The notes below the pieces were generated by a model. That model was given only the letters and a program-made list of their open reading frames with translations, ran no database searches and was not told the DNA's origin. DNA of 64,000 bases, taken from Sphingobium sp. OAS761. Its GTDB lineage: Bacteria > Pseudomonadota > Alphaproteobacteria > Sphingomonadales > Sphingomonadaceae. Positions 35,505 to 43,437 of this stretch are shown here, piece by piece; positions within the stretch are counted from its first letter, which is position 1, and each line of letters starts with the position of its first letter. The DNA is taken from positions 310,001 through 374,000 of the forward strand of contig NZ_JALJVY010000001.1 of assembly GCF_024168485.1 (NCBI RefSeq), given 5' to 3'. The position numbers and the translations under genes are program-made.

Positions 35505-37211
35505 ATGACCCCTTATGCCAAGACGGCCCGCTGGAGCGGTCTGTGCGGCGTCGCGCTGATGCTGTCCGGGTGCCTGGATGACAAGCCGGGCGATGCCGTA
35601 GACGCGACCGATACCGCCTGGACCGACGCCCTGAACCAAGGCGATGTCGGGTTGCCGCCTTTGCCCGATGCCGAGCCGATGACGGTGGCCGACAACGGCC
35701 CGTGGCAGGATGCGCCCCGGGTCGAGCGGCTGCCGGCCGCCAAGCCGATCGCCTATGCGCAGCCGCAGGGCGACAGCTATGCCTGGATCGACCGGGCGGA
35801 CCAGTTCACCGACATGCTGGGCGACGCGCCGCCCGATTACGGCTTTGCCTATGATGACGGGGTGACCCCCTGGGCATGGCAGAGCAGCGACGATTATCTG
35901 CGCTATGCCGAGCCGATCGACGGCGGATACCGCTATTATTATTACGAACCGGGTGCCGACCGGCCCTGGCTGGTGAGCGACCCCTGGTACAGCTATGGCT
36001 ATCGCGACGATCGGTTGACGGTGGTCTATGACCGTCGTGGCGCGGTGCTGCCGTGGCGCGAGGCGCGCGCGCGCGATGCCTATGCCGCGCGCTATTACGC
36101 CCGGGCGCGCGAGATGCGGCGCGCGGCGCGCGAGCGCGACCGTCGGCGGGTTGCCGCGCAGCGGTGGGAAGCCGAACGCAACGCCATCTGGCGCGATCGC
36201 CAGCGTTGGGCCCAGGCGCGCGAGCAGCAGGCGCAATGGGCGCGCTATCGCCGCGCCAATGACGACCGGGGCGAACGCCACTGGGCGGCCGAGCGCCGGG
36301 CGCGCCAGCAGGCGGCGGTGCGTTTCGCAAGCTGGCGTCAGGACGAGTATCGCGGACAGGCGCCGCGCTTCTACGCCGAACAGCGTGCGCAACGGGAACG
36401 TCAGCAGGCCGAGCGGCAGCGTGCCCGCCAGCAAATCGCCATGCGCGACCAGCGGGAGGCCGCGCAACGCCGCGACCAGAGGCAATGGCAGGCCGAGCAG
36501 CGCGCCCGCCAGCGGCAGCAGGCGCAGATGACGCAGCAGCGGCGGCAGGCCGAGCAGCAACGCCAGCGCCAGGCACAGCAGCGTATCGCGCAACGCGATC
36601 AGGCGCAGCAGCGCCAGCAGGCACAGCGCCGGGCGGAACAGCGCCAGCAGGCGGACCGTGTGCAGCAGCGTCGACAGGCGCAGCAGCGGGCGCAGGCGGA
36701 GCGTCGCACCCAGCAGCAGCGCCAGCAGGCCGCGCGCGCGCAGCAACAGAAACAGGCGGCGCAGCGGGCGCAGGCGCAGCGCCAGGCCCAGCATCGTGAG
36801 GCGCGCCAGCAGCAGGCGCAACGGCAGACCCGCGAGCGTGCCGCGCGGCAGGCGCAGGCCCAGCGTCGCAATCAGCAGCGCCAGCAGGCCGAGGCCGCCC
36901 GCAAGGCCCGGCAGCAGCAGGCCAAGGCGCGGGAGCAGCAGAATGCCGCCCGCCAGGCCCGTGCGCGCGCCGCCGAGGCCCGTCAGCAGGGCCAACAGCG
37001 CCAGCAACAGGCACAGCAGCAGCGCCAACAGGCGCAAGCGCGCGCGCAGCAGCAGCGGGCCGCAGCCCAGCAACGCCAGCAACAGGCGCATCAACGGCAG
37101 CAGGCGCAGGCTCGCCAGCAACAGCAGGCCCGCCAGCAGCGCATGGCCGCGCGTCAGGCGGTGGCGGAACGGGGCCGCGATCCGCGCCAGCAGCGCCGCG
37201 CGGAAAACTGA
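35505..37211 (+). CDS. Gln/Arg/Ala-rich lipoprotein with long coiled region
   Basis: The 568-residue protein has a signal with lipobox (GVALMLSGC). Residues 20-175 are globular and Tyr/Trp/Asp-rich (WQSSDDYLRYAEPIDGGYRYYY). The remaining roughly 390 residues are low complexity made of QQ, RQ, AQ and RA with occasional ARQ or EQ repeats. AAGGAG is eight bases upstream of the ATG. The long Gln/Arg region can form an extended coil that would reach through the envelope or bind polyanions. No homologous function is known to me. Confidence 0.8.
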   Translation: MTPYAKTARWSGLCGVALMLSGCLDDKPGDAVDATDTAWTDALNQGDVGLPPLPDAEPMTVADNGPWQDAPRVERLPAAKPIAYAQPQGDSYAWIDRADQFTDMLGDAPPDYGFAYDDGVTPWAWQSSDDYLRYAEPIDGGYRYYYYEPGADRPWLVSDPWYSYGYRDDRLTVVYDRRGAVLPWREARARDAYAARYYARAREMRRAARERDRRRVAAQRWEAERNAIWRDRQRWAQAREQQAQWARYRRANDDRGERHWAAERRARQQAAVRFASWRQDEYRGQAPRFYAEQRAQRERQQAERQRARQQIAMRDQREAAQRRDQRQWQAEQRARQRQQAQMTQQRRQAEQQRQRQAQQRIAQRDQAQQRQQAQRRAEQRQQADRVQQRRQAQQRAQAERRTQQQRQQAARAQQQKQAAQRAQAQRQAQHREARQQQAQRQTRERAARQAQAQRRNQQRQQAEAARKARQQQAKAREQQNAARQARARAAEARQQGQQRQQQAQQQRQQAQARAQQQRAAAQQRQQQAHQRQQAQARQQQQARQQRMAARQAVAERGRDPRQQRRAEN

Positions 37212-37272
37212 GCCCGCGCCCGAAGGGCAGATCGGGCTGGCCAATCGCCGCGTGCTGGGGCAGAGCCGCGCG

Positions 37273-38097
37273 ATGACCATGCCCGATCCGTCCGCATTCA
37301 TCGCCGCCGGTGCGAGCGCCGAGGTGTATCGGCTGGAGCCGGGGGTTGTTCTGAAGCTGTTTCATGCCGGGATAGATCCCGGCATCGTCACGCGCGAAGA
37401 GGATATGGCCCGGATCATCGAGGCCACGGGTTTGCCGGTGCCGCGCCTGATCCGGCGATGCGCGATCGAGGGGCGGTCCGGGCTGGTCTATTCCGAACTC
37501 GCCGGCCCCAATTTGCTGGCCTATATCGGTCGTCATCCTCACCGCGCGCACTGGGCGCTGGACCAGATGGCGGCATTGCAGCAGCGCATCAGCGCCTGCC
37601 GCATACCGTTGCGACGCAGCCGCAAGGTGGTGATGGCCGACGATATCGAGGCCGGACCGATCGACGAGCGGCTGCGCGCCGCGGCGATCGACCGGCTGGA
37701 AGCGTTGCACGAGGGCGACGGCCTGTCCCATGGCGACCTGCATCCGGGCAATCTGATCGTCACCGACGCGGGCGTGGGCATCGTCGACTGGTCGCGGGCG
37801 GCGATGGGCACGGCGGCGAGCGATGTCGTGCGGACCGAGATGGTGATGCGGTTCGGGCCGGGGCGTGGCGACGGGACGCAGGTCGGATGGCGCGAGAGCG
37901 CGGTGCGTGACGCGGCCGCCGGCTGGTATGTGCACCGTTATCGCGCGCAATCAGGGCTGGACCCGGAGGCGCTGGCGGCGTGGCGGCCGCTGGTAGCGCT
38001 GGCATGGCTGCGCCAGCGCGCGCCGGTAAGGGACGCGGCCTTTGCGGCATATCTGAACGACGCCTTGCGCGTTGCGGGCCTGCCCCCGCAGGGTTGA
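37273..38097 (+). CDS. Aminoglycoside phosphotransferase-like small-molecule kinase
   Basis: The 274-residue protein has the APH-family active-site loop LSHGDLHPGNLIV and the metal-binding IVDWSRAAMG. The N-lobe is SAEVYRLEPGVVLKLFH with a Lys after the beta strand. Substrate may be an amino sugar, choline-like compound or lipid head group; resistance is not implied. The start at 37273 overlaps no other gene. It follows the Gln-rich gene by 61 bases and may share its transcript. Confidence 0.85.
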   Translation: MTMPDPSAFIAAGASAEVYRLEPGVVLKLFHAGIDPGIVTREEDMARIIEATGLPVPRLIRRCAIEGRSGLVYSELAGPNLLAYIGRHPHRAHWALDQMAALQQRISACRIPLRRSRKVVMADDIEAGPIDERLRAAAIDRLEALHEGDGLSHGDLHPGNLIVTDAGVGIVDWSRAAMGTAASDVVRTEMVMRFGPGRGDGTQVGWRESAVRDAAAGWYVHRYRAQSGLDPEALAAWRPLVALAWLRQRAPVRDAAFAAYLNDALRVAGLPPQG

Positions 38098-38640
38098 TGT
38101 CGTTCGTCGGCCGGGGTCGGTCGTTCATCCATGGGCCATGCCACCCGGCGGGAATCCAGCGCCGGTCATCGAAGGAGTGATTTCGCGCCCGCGCCAAATG
38201 GCTATTGTCGCATGCAACAGGAAACGGTTCGGCAAGGCCGGTGTCGTCTGCCTGACGCGAGACAATGATCCTGGAGTGCCCGACAGCATCCCGGATACGC
38301 CCCCGGCCATCCCTTGCGCCGGGGGCGTTTTCCTGTGTCCTCCCCTTTTCCTTTCGATTCCGCCATTCCGTTACGGAAACAGGCGTTCGTCGGCATCGTC
38401 ATGTCGTTCGTCGCGGCGTTCGTAGCCCCGACATCGGTCGTTGGTCGACAGTTGGTGCGTTCGCCGACCGATGCCGTTCCCGGTCGAAGCGCACGGGCGC
38501 CGTCCACCCGACCGGCCTAAACAGGATGGGCGAACGGGACAGGACGCCGACCCTGTAGACATCCGGCATTCCCCGTTCGCACCCCGCGCCGCGACGCCCC
38601 CGATGGCGGCCGGGACGCCCAGGTTTGAGGAGATATGTCC
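38098..38640. other. Intergenic region, no gene supported
   Basis: No coding frame with a ribosome site and normal composition was found. It contains a hairpin-plus-T-run at 38297-38331 and the leader of the urcA-type gene. A short unassigned transcript between about 38170 and 38331 is possible. Confidence 0.5.
38297..38331 (+). terminator. Intrinsic terminator without an assigned gene
   Basis: The stem ACGCCCCCGG pairs with CCGGGGGCGT around a 12-base loop and is followed by TTT. It lies 200 bases after the kinase gene and may end its transcript or a separate small RNA. Confidence 0.65.
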
Positions 38641-38985
38641 ATGTTCGTTTCAAAGAGCCTTTCCGCCGTTGCCGCCGCAGCCCTGATGATGACCGCCGGT
38701 GTCGCGGCGGCACAGGATTTCCAGTCCAACGGCCGGACCAGCGAGGTCCATCACGGCGACCTGAACCTGTCAAAGGCCGCCGACCAGAAGGAACTGCGCC
38801 GGCGCATCGCCAGCGCCGCCAGCCGCGTATGCGCATCGCGCGACCTGGCGATGGCCGCCGCCTGCCGCAGCAATGCGATCGCGCATGTCGAAGCGCCGGT
38901 CAGCGCGGCGATCGCCCGTGCCGAAACCGGCGACCGCTACGCCGATGCCACGCCCAAGGAAGTTCGTTCGGCCGCCGGCAACTAA
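38641..38985 (+). CDS. UrcA family protein
   Basis: The 114-residue exported protein has a signal peptide (MFVSKSLSAVAAAALMMTAG cleaving near AAAQD). The UrcA domain reads VHHGDLNLSKAADQKELRRR, then ASRVCASRDLAMAAACRSNA with two Cys, likely disulfide-bonded. The start at 38641 is chosen because GAGGAG is eight bases upstream. UrcA proteins are periplasmic, common in sphingomonads and Caulobacter, and of unknown function. Confidence 0.9.
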   Translation: MFVSKSLSAVAAAALMMTAGVAAAQDFQSNGRTSEVHHGDLNLSKAADQKELRRRIASAASRVCASRDLAMAAACRSNAIAHVEAPVSAAIARAETGDRYADATPKEVRSAAGN

Positions 38986-39010
38986 CACCGCCCCGGCCGA
39001 ACCCACGAAC

Positions 39011-39035
39011 AGGCCCGGCATCCGCCGGGCCTTTT
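39011..39035 (+). terminator. Intrinsic terminator after the UrcA gene
   Basis: The nine-pair stem AGGCCCGGC/GCCGGGCCT with a four-base loop is followed by TTT. Confidence 0.9.
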
Positions 39036-39048
39036 CCGCGTCCGGGTT

Positions 39049-39140
39049 GCGCGGGCGAAAGCTGCCCGCTAAGCACGCGTCATTCGCAAGGACCCGGTGA
39101 AATTCCGGGTGGCTATTCCGGCCGCCGATCCGCCGGACAA
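39049..39140 (+). promoter_or_regulatory. Folded 5' leader of the SulP gene, possible riboswitch-like element
   Basis: Two stems are clear: GCGGGC/GCCCGC around GAAAGCT (near 39051-39069) and ACCCGG/CCGGGT around TGAAATT (near 39092-39110). Conserved-looking single-strand blocks TGGCTATTCC and GCAAGGA lie between or after them. A structured RNA called sul1 has been described upstream of alphaproteobacterial sulfate transporters. I cannot verify a match by memory. Confidence 0.4.
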
Positions 39141-39205
39141 CATCACACATGATCTTTCGAGCGATGCGCCGTCGCGGCGCCATGTGCCTTGTTGTGGAAT
39201 TTAGA

Positions 39206-40696
39206 ATGACGCAGATATCGACCCGTTACCGTGCGCAATGGTTCAGCACGGGCACCGCCGCGCGCCAGGACATATTGGCCGGCATCGTCGTCGCGCTGGC
39301 GCTGATCCCCGAAGCGATCGGCTTTTCCATCATCGCGGGCGTCGATCCGCGCGTGGGCCTGTATGCTTCGGTGGCCATCGCCATCGTCATTTCGCTGATC
39401 GGCGGGCGGCCGGGCATGATTTCCGCCGCGACCGCCGCCGTCGCCGTGCTGGTGACACCGCTGGTGCGCGACCATGGCGTCGCCTATCTGTTCGCCGCCA
39501 CGATCCTGATGGGGGTAGTGCAGGCGGTCGCGGGGCTGTTGCGGCTGGACCTGCTGATGCAGTTCGTGTCGCGATCCGTCATCACCGGCTTCGTCAACGC
39601 GCTGGCGATCCTGATATTCCTGGCGCAATTGCCGCAACTGACGGATGTGGGTTGGGAAACTTATGCCATGGTGGCGGGCGGGCTGGCCATCATCTACCTG
39701 TTCCCGCGCGTGACGACCGCCGTGCCGTCGCCGCTGGTGGCGATCCTGATGCTGACGGCGATCAGCATCGGCATGGGCCTGCCCGTGCACAGCGTGGGCG
39801 ACATGGGCAAGTTGCCCGAAGGGGTGCCGGTATTCGCCCTGCCGCAGGTGCCGCTGACATGGGAAACATTGCGGATCATCGCGCCCTATTCGGTGACGAT
39901 GGCGGCGGTGGGGCTGCTGGAATCGCTGCTGACCGCGCAGATCGTCGACGACATGACCGGCAGCGACAGCGACAAGAAGCGCGAATGCGTCGGGCAGGGC
40001 GGAGCGAACATCGTGTCGGCGCTGCTGGGCGGCATGGGCGGATGCGCGATGATCGGCCAGTCCGTGATCAACGTGACGTCCGGCGGGCGCGGCCGGTTGT
40101 CGACGTTCGTCGCCGGTGCGTTCCTGCTGTTCCTGCTCGCGGTGCTGGGACCGTGGGTGGGGCGGGTACCGATGCCGGCGCTGGTCGCGGTGATGATCAT
40201 GGTGTCGATCGGCACGTTCAGCTGGAATTCGATTCCCAACCTGCGGCGGCATCCGCCGACATCGTCCGTGGTGATGCTGGTGACGGTGGTGGTCGTGGTG
40301 GCGACTCGCGACCTGTCGCTGGGCGTGCTGGCGGGCGTGCTGCTGTCGGGCATATTCTTTGCCGGCAAGGTGCAGCGCATGTTCGCCGTGGAGCGGACGG
40401 AGGAAGCGGGCCGGGCCGTCTATCGCGCCACGGGGCAGATATTCTTCGCGTCGGTCGACCGGTTCACCCGCGCTTTCCAGGCCGAAGCGGGGACGAACGA
40501 CGTGACCATCGACGTGTCCGCCGCGCATTTCTGGGACATTTCGGGCGTCGGCGCGCTGGACAAGGTCGTCGCGCGGTTGCGGGCGCAGGGCGCGGCGGTC
40601 GCGGTGATCGGCTATAACCGGGCGAGCGCCGACCTGATCGACCGCTTTGCCCTGCACGACAAGACCGGCGTGGAAATGGGCGTGGTGCCGCATTAG
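39206..40696 (+). CDS. SulP family anion transporter with STAS domain
   Basis: The 496-residue transporter starts [20 protein letters not shown], chosen by family pattern; an upstream in-frame ATG at 39149 would overlap the leader RNA. About ten to twelve helices follow, with the motif GISTPLALAEAIGFSI-type wording ([24 protein letters not shown]). A cytoplasmic STAS domain ends the protein ([20 protein letters not shown]). Substrates in the family are sulfate, bicarbonate or dicarboxylates; bicarbonate is a real alternative to sulfate here. Confidence 0.93.
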   Translation: MTQISTRYRAQWFSTGTAARQDILAGIVVALALIPEAIGFSIIAGVDPRVGLYASVAIAIVISLIGGRPGMISAATAAVAVLVTPLVRDHGVAYLFAATILMGVVQAVAGLLRLDLLMQFVSRSVITGFVNALAILIFLAQLPQLTDVGWETYAMVAGGLAIIYLFPRVTTAVPSPLVAILMLTAISIGMGLPVHSVGDMGKLPEGVPVFALPQVPLTWETLRIIAPYSVTMAAVGLLESLLTAQIVDDMTGSDSDKKRECVGQGGANIVSALLGGMGGCAMIGQSVINVTSGGRGRLSTFVAGAFLLFLLAVLGPWVGRVPMPALVAVMIMVSIGTFSWNSIPNLRRHPPTSSVVMLVTVVVVVATRDLSLGVLAGVLLSGIFFAGKVQRMFAVERTEEAGRAVYRATGQIFFASVDRFTRAFQAEAGTNDVTIDVSAAHFWDISGVGALDKVVARLRAQGAAVAVIGYNRASADLIDRFALHDKTGVEMGVVPH

Positions 40697-40765
40697 ATTA
40701 TCGTTGCATTCTGCTACGCAATGACGATGATCGCCCCGTCTCCCCCAGCAAAGAGGAATCGTCGC

Positions 40766-41413
40766 ATGATCATCCATGGTGCCCGCCCATCGCCCTTCGT
40801 CCGGAAGGTGGTCGTCTTTGCCGCGGAAAAGGGCATCGACGTCGAAGTTCGGTTGGCGGGTTTCGGCCGGGGCGAGGATGGCTGGGCCAAGGCATCGCCC
40901 TTCGGCAAGATACCGGCGCTGGAGGATGGCGATTTCCTGCTGTGCGATTCCTCCGCCATCGTAACCTATATGGATGCCATCAAGCCGGGGGAGGAGATGA
41001 TCCCGGCCGAACCACGCGCGCGGGCCCGCACCATATGGTATGAGGAATTCGGCGATACCGTGCTGCAACCCACGGGCATGAAGATATTCTTCAACCGGGT
41101 CGTCGCCCGGACGGTGAAGCGGCCGCAAGACCTGGCGGCGGCGGACAAGGCCGAGGCGGAGGAGTTGCCCGGCCTGTACGATTATATCGAAAGCGTGCTG
41201 CCGGACAGCGGATGGTTGGTCGAGGACCGCTTCACCCTGGCCGACCTGTCGGTGGCATGCCCGATCATCAATATCAGTTATGCAAGCGATCTGCTGACCG
41301 CCGACCGCTGGCCCGGGACGTTCGACTGGCTGGCGCGGGTAAAGGCGCGGCCGAGCGTCGCGGCAGCGCTGGAAGCAGAGTCGGTCATGATCAAGGGCAT
41401 GATCGAAAAATAA
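40766..41413 (+). CDS. Glutathione S-transferase family protein
   Basis: The 215-residue protein has an N-terminal thioredoxin-like GST domain (MIIHGARPSPFVRKVVVFAA; SPFGKIPALEDGDFLLCDSS with the cis-Pro and the SS of the glutathione site). The C-terminal helical domain has WLVEDRFTLADLSVACPI. The ATG at 40766 follows AGAGGA. The stop overlaps an AT-rich terminator. A second GST is at 61464. The substrate is unknown. Confidence 0.93.
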   Translation: MIIHGARPSPFVRKVVVFAAEKGIDVEVRLAGFGRGEDGWAKASPFGKIPALEDGDFLLCDSSAIVTYMDAIKPGEEMIPAEPRARARTIWYEEFGDTVLQPTGMKIFFNRVVARTVKRPQDLAAADKAEAEELPGLYDYIESVLPDSGWLVEDRFTLADLSVACPIINISYASDLLTADRWPGTFDWLARVKARPSVAAALEAESVMIKGMIEK

Positions 41414-41429
41414 CCTATCTGGTTATTTT
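41407..41429 (+). terminator. Terminator overlapping the GST stop codon
   Basis: The nine-pair stem AAAATAACC/GGTTATTTT with loop TATCT contains the TAA stop and is followed by CTCTT. Confidence 0.65.
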
Positions 41430-41505
41430 CTCTTGACATCGTCACGCTGTCGTGGCAGAGATGTCGACACTGGAAAATTGCGATTCGCCGCTGCGGCGTT
41501 TCGAT

Positions 41506-41535
41506 GGGCCGGCCCTTCGGGGGACCGGCCCTTTT
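41506..41535 (+). terminator. Hairpin terminator just before the GTA cluster
   Basis: The seven-pair stem GGGCCGG/CCGGCCC with a 12-base loop is followed by TTTT, only 22 bases before the first cluster gene. A TTGACA box lies at 41433-41438 upstream. It could be an attenuator for the GTA genes. Confidence 0.7.
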
Positions 41536-41556
41536 CCGTTTCGGGAGTAGGGCGAC

Positions 41557-42045
41557 ATGGGCGCTGAGGGCAGTAATCCGGTCGCGCTGCGTCGCGCGGC
41601 GGCGGCACGATGGACGCAAGGCGAGGAGCGGTTGTTTCTGGACGGGCTGGCCGCGACGCTGGACAGCGACGAGGCGGCGCGCCTGTCCGGGCGGAGCCGG
41701 GCGAGCGCCTATGCCCGGCGACGGAACGACCCCGATTTCGCCCGCGCCTGGGACCGGGCGATCGGCACCGGCTATGTCGAGCTGGAGGCGGCGCTGCTGC
41801 GCGACATGCTGTTTGGCCACGACGTGGAGGAGATCACGCTGGATGCCAGCGGGGCGGTGACGGGCCGCAAGGTGAAGCGCGGGCGCGACCATCGCGCCGC
41901 TCTCGCCATGCTGGACAAGTGGCGCGACCATATGGCGACGACACGGGACGGCGGCGACGCCGGTCCGGACACCGACAGCGCGGTAGCGCGGGTGCGCGCC
42001 ATGCTGGACGAGATACGGCGCAAGCGGGCCGACGCGGGGGGATGA
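41557..42045 (+). CDS. Terminase small subunit-like protein (GTA gp1 position)
   Basis: The 162-residue product (MGAEGSNPVALRRAAAARWT) has a helix-turn-helix (GLAATLDSDEAARLSGRSRA). A helical region follows (YVELEAALLRDMLFGHDVEE), and the end is basic (VRAMLDEIRRKRADAGG). Position at the head of a GTA cluster suits RcGTA gp1. A paralogue-like N-terminus exists at 21831. It should bind packaged DNA together with the large subunit. No cos or pac site was sought, as GTAs package at random. Confidence 0.75.
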   Translation: MGAEGSNPVALRRAAAARWTQGEERLFLDGLAATLDSDEAARLSGRSRASAYARRRNDPDFARAWDRAIGTGYVELEAALLRDMLFGHDVEEITLDASGAVTGRKVKRGRDHRAALAMLDKWRDHMATTRDGGDAGPDTDSAVARVRAMLDEIRRKRADAGG

Positions 42046-42097
42046 GCCGGATGGCGGAGCTTTACAGGGGGCGACGAGGCATTAGACCTGCGTTCCC

Positions 42098-43405
42098 ATG
42101 AAGATATTGCCCCTATGCGCCGCCGCGACCCTGCTCGCCAGTCCCGCCCTTGCCCAGACGAAGGCGCCCGATCCGGCGCGGCTCAAGGCGACGGTGGAGG
42201 CGCTGGTGCGGTTTGGGACGCGCCATACGCTGTCGTCCGCGACCGACCCCAAGCGCGGGATCGGGGCGGCGCGGCGATGGGGCGCGGCCGAGTTCGGGAA
42301 GATCGCCAAGGGTTGCGGCGGATGCCTGACGGTCGAAACGGTGGCGGATCGCTTCAGCGGGCCGCGCGCGCCCGACGGGGTGGAGATTGTCGACGTCCTG
42401 GCGATCCAGAAGGGAATGGGCGATCCCGACGAGGTGGTGATCGTCGCGGGGCATATCGACAGCCGGGTGAGCGACGTCATGGATGCGACCAGCGACGCGC
42501 CGGGCGCCAATGACGACGGGTCCGGCACCGCGCTGGTGATCGAGGCGGCGCGGGTGCTGGCGGGCGAGACGTTCGACGGCACCATCGTCTACGCGCTGCT
42601 GTCGGGCGAGGAGCAGGGGCTGTGGGGCGGCAAGTTGCTGGCCAGTACGGCCAAGGCGCGCGGATGGAAGGTGCGCGCGATGCTGAACAACGACATCGTG
42701 GGCAACACGGTCGGCCAGAATGGGCGGATCGTGGCCGACCGGGTGCGTGTGTTTTCAGAAGGCATCAGGTCGTCGGAGGACCAGAAAGCAGGGCTGACGC
42801 GGCGCGCGACCGGTGGCGAGGATGACGGGCCGTCGCGCGCGCTGGCCAAGAAGATCGACACGATCGCGCAGGAGAATCCGCAGATCGGGCTGGACGTGTT
42901 CGCGGTGCGTCGGCCCGACCGTTTCGGGCGCGGGGGCGATCATACGCCGTCGCTGGAGCTGGGCTATCCGGCGGTGCGCTTTTCGGTGGGGATCGAGAAT
43001 TACGACCAGCAGCATCAGGACCTGCGGACCGAGAATGGCCGCGTCTATGGCGACACGGTCGACAGGATGGACTTTCCCTATCTGGCCCGGGTGACGGCGC
43101 TGAACGTCGCGACGATCCGCGAACTGGCTGCCGCGCCCGCCGCACCGGCGACGGTGTCGCTGGACGGCGCGCTGTCGATGGACACGCGGGTGTTCTGGGA
43201 CGCGGTGCCGGGGGCGGCGGCCTATCATGTCTATTGGCGGCGGGCCGATGCGCAGGACTGGACCGACGGCCGCATCGTCACCGGCGCGACGCAGGCGGTG
43301 CTGACGGATGTGGTGGTGGATGATCATTTCATCGGCGTGGCGGCTGTCGCGAAGGACGGGATGGAGAGCCTGGTGACCTTTGGCGGGATGGCGCCGCGCA
43401 AATAG
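42098..43405 (+). CDS. M28 family zinc metallopeptidase, exported
   Basis: The 435-residue protein has a cleavable signal (MKILPLCAAATLLASPALAQ) and a M28 aminopeptidase domain. Zinc and catalytic residues are visible in VAGHIDSR, GANDDGSGTA, LSGEEQGLWGG, LNNDIVGN and GGDHTPSLELG. A roughly 90-residue fibronectin-like tail follows (ALSMDTRVFWDAVPGAAAYH). It lies between the small and large terminase-like genes and is a periplasmic or secreted peptidase unrelated to phage assembly. Confidence 0.9.
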   Translation: MKILPLCAAATLLASPALAQTKAPDPARLKATVEALVRFGTRHTLSSATDPKRGIGAARRWGAAEFGKIAKGCGGCLTVETVADRFSGPRAPDGVEIVDVLAIQKGMGDPDEVVIVAGHIDSRVSDVMDATSDAPGANDDGSGTALVIEAARVLAGETFDGTIVYALLSGEEQGLWGGKLLASTAKARGWKVRAMLNNDIVGNTVGQNGRIVADRVRVFSEGIRSSEDQKAGLTRRATGGEDDGPSRALAKKIDTIAQENPQIGLDVFAVRRPDRFGRGGDHTPSLELGYPAVRFSVGIENYDQQHQDLRTENGRVYGDTVDRMDFPYLARVTALNVATIRELAAAPAAPATVSLDGALSMDTRVFWDAVPGAAAYHVYWRRADAQDWTDGRIVTGATQAVLTDVVVDDHFIGVAAVAKDGMESLVTFGGMAPRK

Positions 43406-43437
43406 GGAAGCGGACCGCTTCCCTGATCGGGGGGGCG

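Noticed and set aside
35466..37301. Leu-rich open frame on the minus strand opposite the Gln-rich lipoprotein
   Set aside because: CAG/CGC repeats read as CTG/GCG on the other strand, giving an artificial Leu/Ala protein; the plus frame has a ribosome site and lipobox.
39090..39135. Cobalamin riboswitch in front of the SulP gene
   Set aside because: GGTGAAATTCC resembles one box, but the rest of the core, including the CCCCGC-type element, is missing.
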